DNA of 64,000 nucleotides from Gymnogyps californianus (lineage: Eukaryota > Chordata > Aves > Accipitriformes > Cathartidae): the NCBI RefSeq assembly GCF_018139145.2, contig NC_059500.1:49408663-49472662 (forward strand), read 5' to 3'. This document shows positions 29,492 to 64,000 of this stretch, one piece after another. The position numbers were made by a program, and so were the translations under genes. The notes under the pieces were generated by a model, which ran no database searches, was not told where the DNA came from, and was given only the letters and a program-made list of their open reading frames with translations. Numbering within the stretch: the stretch's first letter is position 1; every line of letters starts with the position of its first letter.

Positions 29492-31571
29492 CATGCAAAT
29501 CTGTATTTAATTACAATACAAGCCATTTCATAGGTGGTTTTTAAAAGAACATTAATTACTGCATAACAGCATTTGTGTAAGGAAACATGTACCTCATAAA
29601 ACTGTTGGTTTGGGTATGCTTGGCTTTTTTTTTTTTTCTTAAAGACTAGTCAAGATTCTGGAAATTGATTTTCAGAGTAGAATACCATCCCAGGCTTATC
29701 TGTAAGTTTAATTCAAGTTTTCTCATATTACTACACACACAAACTACACACTCTGTTGAATAAGATGTTAATTTGATCCAGAGTTGTTTTTTGCAAACAT
29801 TGACCACTGCACCGAAGCTTCGCTGTAGTTGGAGGATGTGCACTATAATACATCCCCTATGAATGGATTTCAGTGACCTTGGGCTGAAAATGAACCTATG
29901 TCTAGAGAAAATAAGAGTTAACGTATTCAGTAATTCCACAATTCTCCAAACAAGGATTTTTCCTTACTGAAGGCAAACTACACAAAAGTATCCAGCCTTT
30001 AAAAAAAAAAAAACAAAAGACAAAGGAGACAAATGCACCCTGAAATTAGTTATTTAGGTATGTCTAAACTGAAAACAGTTAAGCACACGGACATGACATT
30101 CGGCAATGTCTTATCTTTAGTTTGTCAAGGTTTTTAAATCCCTCTTGAGCTGGAGTACCATTTTTAGCTTGGCTAGGTCAGAATGACACTGAACAATATG
30201 AGTGATGACACACTAGACAGCTATATGGACAGAGTTGTCATCAGCAAGCCAGCTGTGCTAACACCTGTATGTCCTGCACAACTGATCTTTAGGAACAAGG
30301 ATCAAGAAAGTCAGATTACTAAGGGGGGAAACAAAAGTCATTCATAAAACATTGGAATGAAGAGGTGCTAATTCGAGATGGAGGAGAAAAAGCAATCTTT
30401 TTACTGCATTTTTTTCTTACCACGGAGAAGTAATAGCTTGTTTCCTACTATAAACTTCTTACAGCAGTCATTTAGAATTTTAATATTCTAATTGGGGCTT
30501 CTTTGTGATTTTATTGCATGTACACATACCCACTGTTTCAATAGGCTTGTGATAAGGCCGGTTTAGAACAGCCAAGGACCACAGCGATGAGTAGACCCTG
30601 AGCACACCCACACAAGCAGGCTTCACTCTGTTAATGTGTCTAAACACACAGAAGAACCAGCTCCAGGAGTGACATTAGGATAGGGAAAAATTTTAAAGTT
30701 CAGATCCCTAGAACAAGAGCTTTTAAATCATTACTGAGATAACGAAATTATATGATAGACTATAGATCCCAGTTAACTCATAGAAATGTGGCTGATCAGT
30801 ACACCTAAAAGCATCAGGTCACATCTATTGAAGTCTGACTGTGGCAGCTAACTTAAGCCTCATAACTGTTCTGTTTTTTCAAGGCCTGATCAATTTGTGG
30901 TCTTCTTGCTGAAACTAACAATTAACGCCACTTACATTGAGTGTTTTTACTGATGTAGTCACTTGTATATGGACTTAAACCTATTGTAAATGAATTTCTT
31001 ACAGGCTGTAAAACAACCATCATAAGGAAATGCATTTTATTGCTATGGACCACATCAGAAACAGCAATCTAATGCTACAACATTACTAATTCTCAAGTCT
31101 TCAATGGTCTCACCCCATCTCCAACTGCCTCTTTGTCCTGTATTAAAAACGTTATTAAATCGGATAATTTTTCTTTTGTATTTTACAAGTATACAACAGG
31201 ATGGATCATACAGTGTTCAGATTTTTTTCAGCTGAGAGAACTGTGGGGCCCAAATCTCATGCATAGCCAGTTTAGGGACATTTCAGAGAAGACAACAGGG
31301 GTGGAAGGGGAGCAGCAGTGAAGTAACGAAACACAATGGTGGAAGGATTTCAAGGCACGACCATTGACGGGTCTGCGTGGAAGCTGTTCTGCCAGCTGAC
31401 ATATGAACCTTTCAATCAGCAGACGTGAAGTGCATGACAGCAGTGGATGAAAAAGAATTTTTCTGACAAAGTGGCAAAAGGAAAGGAGCATGCTGGATAG
31501 GTGCTTTGATCCCTGAACTGTCCCAAAATGTCAGAATGAGTGGGTTGCTAACCGGTATTGGGAAAAATTTT

Positions 31572-31583
31572 GGGGGGGGGGGG
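31572..31583. repeat. G12 homopolymer
   Basis: Twelve G bases followed closely by a T-rich run. Replication slippage or sequencing length error is likely here. Confidence 0.9.
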
Positions 31584-31913
31584 AGCTTTTTTTTGTTTTT
31601 TTAGTAACTCACTATCACAGCTCATCAGCCTCACAGCGTAGTGGGTAACAGTCTAAGCTTGTGAAGACATGGTATTTTATTAACCTGTTAAAATGGCCAA
31701 ATCCTAAGCAGCCAGGGCTGGGACAGGCTGAAAACTCTGCCAGCCCATAAAGCCTGTCAAGACTTTAATAGTTAAGAGTACAAGGGGAAACAGAAACAAT
31801 TTTCTGTCTCTGTACAGGCTGACTCACTGGGATGACTTCCCACGGTGGCGTTTTGCACAGGCAGTTTAGAGAACATGGATTTAGGGAGGCTGAAGAAGAG
31901 GCAGTTACAGCAC

Positions 31914-32775
31914 TGCACCAGGTGTAGGTGCCCAGGCGCTGGCAGCAGGGGCTGCAGAGCAGCCTCTGTGAGGAGCAACCGGGGCTGCACCATGCTGGAC
32001 ACAGCCGGTTCCAGCCAGCTCCAACAGACCCACCGCAGGGCGCAGCTGAGCCCCTCAGCCAAAGTGGTGGCCCCTCTGTGAAAATGTATTTAAGGAAGGG
32101 CAAAAACCACCACACAGGCTGAGGAGGAGGGAAGAAAAAGAGTGGTGTTCACAGGGCTGTTTCTCAAAGTCAGAGAAGAAGCCGGCGGGGGGCTGGGGGG
32201 GGGGAGAGTGCTTGAGGCACTGGATCAGCTATCTCCCTGCAGCCCATGGAGAGGGCTGGAGCCCATGTCCACACTGTAGCTCATGGAGGACCCCAAGCTG
32301 GAGCAGGTGGATAGTTCCTGAAAGAACTGAAGTCCATGGAGAGCCCACACTGGAGCAGGTATTCCTGAAGGACTGCAGCCCGTTTGGAGCCCACACTGGA
32401 GCAGGGAAACAGCATGAGGAGGAAGGAGTGGCAGAGAGGACTTGTTATGGACTGACTGCAATCCCCTGCCCCTCATCCCCTCAGGGCATGGGCAGAGGAG
32501 TGAGGAGTGAAGTCGAGCCTAAAAGCCAGGATGCTGATTTTTTTGTCTCTGTTTCTCACTAGCCAAATCTATTTTAATAAATCAATTAAATAATTTCCCC
32601 AAGTCAACTCTGTTCTACCTGTGACAGTAACTAGTAAGCAATCTCCCTGTCAACACACAAGCAACGCACTCAACGCACAAGCTTTCTCATCCTATTTTGT
32701 CCCCTGTCCTGTTGAGGGGGAGTGAGAGAGCAGCTGGGTGGGCGTCTGGCTGCTGGCCAAGGCTAACCCACCACA
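31914..32775 (+). mobile_element. LTR of a second endogenous retrovirus family (copy D)
   Basis: The right end GGCTAACCCACCACA and the preceding AATTTCCCCAAGTCAACTCTG segment are typical of an LTR family I know from bird genomes. Order is as expected: TATA-like TATTTAAG at 32087-32094, a tandem-repeat region (32235-32405), and an AATAAA signal at 32576-32581. The right boundary is firm. The left boundary at 31914 is chosen because TG there is preceded by AGCAC (31909-31913), which recurs right after the element at 32776-32780 as a 5-bp target duplication. That match could be chance, and the element might start further left. No coding sequence is attached. It is antisense to CCDC171. Confidence 0.75.
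32235..32405 (+). repeat. Internal tandem repeats in LTR copy D
   Basis: Degenerate units combining CTGCAGCCCATGGAG-like and CACACTGGAGCAGG-like motifs recur about four times with roughly 50-60 bp spacing. Such arrays lie between the promoter and the polyadenylation signal in this LTR family, and copy number varies between insertions. They keep plus-strand frames open by composition, not because of a protein. Confidence 0.7.
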
Positions 32776-34866
32776 AGCACTCAAACTGAGAAGCAATATG
32801 AAGGGAAGGCTGAAGATTTTAGCAGAGAGAGTGTAAAATGATTTCTTCCACTGATGGTATTACCATAACTAATAAGTCATTAATTACACATGTTAAAGAA
32901 TCTAGTTGTATAAAATGAACAGATTCAATGTCTCTTACTCTGTTTATACAAACACGATATTAAGAAGTACAGAAGAAATTAATAATGAAATACAGTTTAT
33001 CAACAAGTATAACAAGGGTATAACAAAAATAACTTCTCAACATATTTTTGAGAGGAAAGTGTTTCAAGAAATCATTTATTTTTCATACATAAAAAAAGGA
33101 CTACAGATGGGTTTTAAAACAAGACATTTACTTAAATGCTTTTTCTCTTGATGAGAAGACTTTTTATGAAAACTCTTTATGTTTGAACCTCAAGCAGATG
33201 GAATTTCTTCTAAGAACTCTTCCAGTAAAAATTTATTTCTGTTACCATTTTGCATCTTACATTGGGCTTTTTTTTTTTTAAAAAAAGGAATTGGTCAAGT
33301 CATGGACACAAGTTCTCTAAGTAGCCAATGTTTAAACCTGTTCTACTTTGCTAAGTTTTCAGTTTAAGGCTATCTAATAGATTCTAGGGAAGAAAAAAAA
33401 AAAAAAACCCTGCATCTTTTTTCCAAACCTAGATTTTAAAAAAATTCAGCTATTACCTTTTGGTCATCTTTAATATTATCAGAATAAAACTGAACCAAAA
33501 TAAAATCTTCTTGAGGTCCTTTGTTTGCCCTTGGTGGTTTTTTTTTTTTTAATTTGGTAGAACATTCACTTTGCACTTTGATATTTGTCTTCAATATTTA
33601 GATGGTATAAAACCAAGAAAGATCGCTTAATTTTAATGGTATCAGGAACTCCTGTGCAAATAATCCAGCTCCAGGAGTCAAATGAAGATAGCTAATGAGA
33701 CAAGACGCAGGATAAGACAAAAAATAATCTTCTAAAGAATATTGTGCAGGTTATGAAGGATATGGAACTAGCTGCTAAAAATATTTTCTCTCTTAGCATA
33801 GCACATGCTCAAGTTCTTCAACATTTACGCTTCATAAATATTCATGATGATTTGAAAAGGTGGCTCTGAAATGTTCTTAAAGGAATCATTCTGGGCACAA
33901 GCATGCCCAAGCACTTGTTGACAAAGCCAAATGTATGATACTAGATTTTCCATCCAGTCACAGGGGGGGCAGTAAGTGTTGTAAATGATACCCTGTCTAG
34001 AGCTGTATTAGAAGCATGCACAGCGATTGTGTCCATCAGCTCTACTTCTTCTTGCTTTGTTTGCTGAATGTTACACCCAAGTATATCCAAAGGCAGATGA
34101 TCTAGTACCTACATTGCTGCCTTCTGGAATTCTTGTAGTGATAGAGTACAGAAAAGAATGACGTCGCTTTAATGGACATCAGTGTATACCATCTTATCCC
34201 GAGTCTAACTAAGATTACTAAGGATGTCTGTAAAAACCCTCTGAGCTCTACAGGCAAAAATTTAGCATTATGCATTGATAACACAGATCCTGCAAGTGAT
34301 GCAGTGGAATTTTGTGGATATTTGCTCATGAATACATCAACGTAAAATACCACAATGTTCAATTTCAAACTCCCATAAATATATCGGCAGCTTCTAGTAA
34401 TACTTGTTCAACTCCATATGATTCTGAACTTTATCCATTTTCTTTGGATTCCTTTTTTGAAAACAAAAGCAGTTCCCAGAATTTCTATGGGGGAAAAGAC
34501 AGGCTTGTGGTTCCTTTACTAGTATTTCATCTACTTCATCATGTTCTGATTTTTCACTGTGTGAGAAAACCTTTAAGAACAACAGTGTAAACTTGAGGGT
34601 TTACACATAAGCCATGTTCATTAATGTTAGATAATTAGCTACCATTATGATGTAGGGTGTACATTTCAGATATTTCCCAAACAAAGATCAATAATTTCCC
34701 TTTGTTCTTCTAGGAGAAATGATATGTCAAATTATGAATGATTTACAATCAATTCTTTTTAGTTCCTGCTGAAAGGAGCATCCTGACATTTCTAATTCTT
34801 ATGTTTTCCTCATTCTTTAGGTTGACAAACCAGAAAGGATAAATTACTCTGCTACTCAATAATAAG

Positions 34867-34891
34867 CTATTTGGGCCTAACAACTATGTAC
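34867..34891 (+). repeat. 25-base dispersed repeat, copy 1
   Basis: This 25-base stretch, ending GGGCCTAACAACTATGTAC, recurs at 36579-36603 with a single mismatch (T for A at base 5). Flanks are not alike, so it is a short shared segment and not a recognisable element. Confidence 0.75.
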
Positions 34892-36122
34892 ATCAAGAAC
34901 TAAGAAGCAGATGTAGTAACTAAAATTCTCAAAGAAAGATGGCAGTTTCTCAATCCATTCACTGCATCAGGAAAATCAGTACTAAGCATGTGACCTTCCC
35001 TATAACCTTTCCCCAAACATTTCAATCCTTGTGCATATACAGCACTGCTTTCTAAATCAAAATGTCAACTTGCAATCCAGAACCATAAATTCTCAAGGCC
35101 AAGGACATTACACGTACATGTTACTGTAAAAAGACAGCACTTTCTGCATTACATGGATTTCCCAAGCTTAAAAGAAGCCAGTGTGAAGATGATGGGGACA
35201 CAAAGGAAGACATTACCTAACAGCACAGTTTGCTGCAGCAAAACACACAATTCAGGTACTGTCACTTTTTGTGAATATTAAAGGAAAGAGAAACTTGAAA
35301 AAGGTATCTGAAAACTAAATTAACAGCAGTTTTGGTGGATGCAGAAACTAAAATAAGGAATAGATGCCCATGTTGCTGGGAATTCAAGATGTGATAAGGG
35401 AAATGAACACTCCAAGGTAATAAAAACACTTCTTTTGCTCTGTGTTGCTCTGGACTAAAAACAGTTATAAAACAATCAGCCACTAGAGCTACAGTTAAAA
35501 ACAGCCCTTTCTCCCAAATAATTAATATATACAGCTTTGTTGGACCTTCAAAGAATACTGTACCAGGGCAAAATAGTACAAGTCAAAGAGACAACTTAAG
35601 ATTATTACTCAATTTAAAAAAGGTTTTTAAAAAAATATCATTAAAGTTTTTGGTTACAGGTTAATACTTACTGTCTTTTCCTTATTTTATTTATCATGTA
35701 TCAAAGATTAAAGTAGCATGCACAAAGCCAAATGCCTTATGGCCACCACGTATCTGACCTCACCAAATGACCTTCGCCTTACTCAGTAGAGAGAGTTAAC
35801 TCAGCAGCAATTACGAATTGTTTGGATGATCAATAGTCTTCACTTGGTAACCAGAAATAGTGCTAAGTGATTGAGGGAAGGAAGGTGAATTTTGTAATAA
35901 GTTTTATATTAAAAATAAGAAGTCCATGTACTACAAAATTGTATTTTATTTCACTAAATGTGAATAATTTTTGGAGATGAAAGAAGTTGAAGGTGGAAAC
36001 CTAAACTCTAAGGGAAGGAAGTTGCTTTACAACAACTTCTACTCCTTCCCTGAGAATAAGCAGCTGTAAAACCTCAATGTGTTTGGAAATACAAATGCAG
36101 AGGGAACACTTCAAATTCTTAC

Positions 36123-36177
36123 CTTGCGAAGAGTGGCTTCCACAGATTTCATATGACTAATAATCAATTCTTTGTCT
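36123..36177 (-). CDS. CCDC171: CCDC171 microexon, 55 bp
   Basis: This short exon starts with the single base A that completes a Lys codon begun by the AA at the end of exon 39236-39381. It then encodes DKELIISHMKSVEATLRK (18 codons) and ends in phase 0. The acceptor is TTGTAATAG before AGACAAAG and the donor is AAG followed by GTAAGAA. The sequence corresponds to the known CCDC171 stretch that begins KDKE and contains HM..VE. Skipping it would shift the reading frame, because 55 is not a multiple of three. Confidence 0.93.
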
Positions 36178-62057
<25,880 letters not shown>

Positions 62058-62111
62058 CTGCAGTACCTAGGATGGCAGCCCCTTTCCCTATGTCTAGGGC
62101 CTCCAGTTTAA
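62058..62111 (-). CDS. CCDC171: Probable CCDC171 microexon, 54 bp
   Basis: A 54-bp minus-strand segment is flanked by TTTTTAATACAG (acceptor) and GTATGG (donor). It reads xTT, then KLEALDIGKGAAILGTA, then a single G. That G plus the AT opening exon 59953-60179 makes Asp, giving [13 protein letters not shown], so the phase is exactly what the next exon needs. The base composition is richer in GC than the flanks. I identified it from splice signals and phase, with less certain memory of the orthologous protein, so confidence is lower than for the other exons. Confidence 0.75.
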
Positions 62112-63446
62112 CTGTATTAAAAAGAAATTAATAATAGTTCAGGCAATCGTGTTGTAGCACTTTGAAGCGATCACTCCACTTCATAACCAGGATTCCCGTT
62201 ATTCAGTACAGTTCAGCATCCACAACTTAAGGCACTTTCTTGGGATGGGGAATAAAAAAGCAAATCATCACCTCTGTTTATTTTTTTTTTATGAAGAGTA
62301 GTTTGGAGTAAATACACAGAAATATGTTGATCCAAGTTACTGACTGCTTTGAAAGACAAAATGAGACTATAATGCAATTCCACAAGGAACTGTATCTATA
62401 ATCATTGGGAAGAATATACGGTTTAAGCATATACATTTTAAGTACCTGCCCATGAAGGATCAAGGAATTACAATAAAAGCATTAAATGATGTACATTGTG
62501 ATGTGTATAAGAAATTATTAACACAAATACATGTATATCACAAAGAGCAATTAATTCTTACATTAAACAAATGAAGAAAAAGACAATTAGAAGTGACAAA
62601 TCTTACTTCACTGACAGATGAAGAAAGAATTCTTGTTCACTCTGTTTTGGTGAAATAGAACAGTCAGCAGGATGAACTCAGTAGTACTACACAAGACTAA
62701 AATTTTCATGCTAATCTTCAAAAGATTTGCGTATGTAACAGTTGATGATATTTGTATTCAAAAAGCTTGACCTTGACTTTCTCTAGTTTATTGCAGTACA
62801 GATTCTGTTCAAACAAACCTACAAAACTAACCTTACAAAAAACCAAACCAAACCAAAAAACCCCAACACTTTAATGAACTTGTATTCAAACTGAAGCTAA
62901 GAGATCATTCCAAGACACATGCTGGAATGAGAACCAAACTAATGAATATTGTGAAGGGAAATGATCATGAATGTCACACCAAAAACACTTTTTTAAAAGT
63001 TAAAAGCTCAAGAAATGTGCTTCAAATCACCAGTGCGCACAAGCCCAAAAATTCCAGTGTTATGTGAGTGATCCGGATTTGGTTTCTTTCAACTGCCTCA
63101 AATGGTTCCTCAGAACCTATCCATCTCTAGAAGTAATATTTAAGACACTAAACCATTCCGTATTGTAGATCCAGATAGCACCTTCTAGTGCCTGCTCTCT
63201 CCTGTGATGTGCAGCCTAATCTGGAACTGCCATTATTTCAAGATCTGAAGAGAGCAGATGCCTCTCAGATTGCCTATTCACATTAAAAAAAAATTCAAAA
63301 TCATTTAAGTCAGTTTGAAGGTTTAAATCCTATTTGAAATATGACTTACAGAACATAAAATAATTTCCTAAGTATGCAAGCTTTCTTTCAAATATATTCC
63401 TTCAGAGCCTTATCACTTCAATACTTCTGGAAATTTCATATCAAAC

Positions 63447-64000
63447 TGTCCTGGTTTCGGCTAGGACAGAGTTAATTTTCGTCCTAGTAGCTGGTCTAGT
63501 GCTGTGTTTTGGATTTAGTAGGAAAATAATGTTGATAACACACTGATGTTTTTAGTTGTTGCTAAGTAGTGTTTATACTAAGTCAAGGATTTTTCAGCTT
63601 CTCGTGCCCAGCCAGCAAGAAGGCTGGAGGGGCACAAGAAGCTGGGAGGGGACACCATCAGGACAGCTGACCCAAACTGGCCAAAGAGCTATTCCATACC
63701 ATATGACATCATGCCCAGTATATAAACTGGGGGAGCTGGCTGGGAGGGGGAGTCCTGGCTCGGGAACTAACTGGGCATCGGTCAACGAGTGGTGAGCAAT
63801 TGCATTGTGCACCACTTGCTTTCTATAGTTTAATTCTTTTAGTATTACTGTTGTCATATTATTATTATCATTATCGTTGTTTTTCATTCCTTTCTGTCCT
63901 ATTAAACTGTCTTTATCTCAACTCACGAGGTTTTTTCCTGATTCTCTCCCCCATCCCAGGGGTGGGGGGGCAGTGAGCGAGTGGCTGCGTGGTGCTTAGC
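63447..64000 (+). mobile_element. LTR of an endogenous retrovirus (copy C), cut by window edge
   Basis: It starts TGTCCTGGTTTCGGCTAGG and is closely similar to copy A throughout. It has an intact TATA box (TATATAAA, 63719-63726), the GAGCAATTGCATTGTGCA block (from 63792), an ATT-rich stretch (63855-63875) and ATTAAA at 63901-63906. The window ends at GGTGCTTAGC, where copies A and B have only about 30 to 40 bp left. The left target-site copy would be CAAAC (63442-63446). Whether it is a solo LTR or the 5' LTR of a longer provirus cannot be seen. Confidence 0.88.
63719..63726 (+). promoter_or_regulatory. TATA box of LTR copy C
   Basis: TATATAAA in the same relative position as in copy A, about 180 bp before the ATTAAA signal. 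It points away from the host gene's direction of transcription. Confidence 0.65.

Larger units (their letters stand above)
22987..36122 (-). other. CCDC171: CCDC171 intron, 13.1 kb
   Basis: The intron lies between exons 36123-36177 and 22855-22986. It holds a CpG-rich island (about 23730-23960), a CA repeat (24929-24969), a C12 run (28495-28506), a complete solo LTR (28893-29491), a G12 run (31572-31583), an LTR of a second family (about 31914-32775) and one copy of a 25-base dispersed repeat (34867-34891). The remainder is unremarkable AT-rich sequence with no supported gene. Confidence 0.85.
62112..64000 (-). other. CCDC171: Partial CCDC171 intron, upstream of exon 62058-62111
   Basis: The intron runs off the right edge of the window. 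The next upstream exon should end with one base of a split codon; I did not find it. The right-hand 554 bp is an LTR (63447-64000). The rest is AT-rich unique sequence, including a non-repetitive, balanced-composition stretch around 63060-63280. Confidence 0.75.

Noticed and set aside
31765..32562. Several overlapping open frames of 78-116 codons on both strands
   Set aside because: They lie in or beside LTR copy D and its GC-rich repeats, overlap each other on both strands and show no retroviral or cellular protein features.
34102..34590. Open frames on both strands near 34.1-34.6 kb
   Set aside because: I considered a processed pseudogene or retroviral scrap, but neither translation shows a motif I recognise, and the two strands compete.

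Overview
The window is AT-rich vertebrate nuclear DNA, most likely from a bird. It carries a CR1-type LINE 3' end and several LTRs of kinds I know from avian genomes. No bacterial gene organisation, operon, CRISPR array or intact viral gene is visible. The species cannot be told from the sequence.

The only gene I can support is a minus-strand, intron-rich gene that I recognise as CCDC171 (coiled-coil domain containing 171; human 9p22, by synteny expected on the avian Z chromosome). Eight coding exons can be placed. In transcript order they are 62058-62111, 59953-60179, 59079-59261, 57197-57382, 39236-39381, 36123-36177, 22855-22986 and 2116-2268. All have AG acceptors and GT donors on the minus strand. 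Every intron phase is compatible, so they splice into one open frame of 378 complete codons plus two bases of a split first codon. They encode the C-terminal third of the protein except its tail. The earlier exons lie to the right of the window and the last exon(s) to the left.

Most of the rest is intron. Layout: 1-2115 partial intron; 2269-22854 a 20.6-kb intron with a CR1 fragment, a 36-bp tandem duplication and three purine-rich tracts; 22987-36122 a 13.1-kb intron with a CpG-rich island holding a CTCF-like site, a 599-bp solo LTR and an LTR of a second family; 36178-39235 a 3-kb intron with an unexplained short open frame; 39382-57196 a 17.8-kb intron with a 594-bp solo LTR and stretches resembling conserved non-coding DNA; then short introns to 62057; then a partial intron in which a further LTR runs off the right edge.

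All four LTRs and the CR1 fragment lie on the plus strand, antisense to the host gene. Two LTRs are complete with TG...CA ends and perfect 5-bp target duplications. I found no new protein system. The items most worth checking are the CpG/CTCF island, the two microexons, the LTR subfamily differences and the candidate conserved non-coding blocks.
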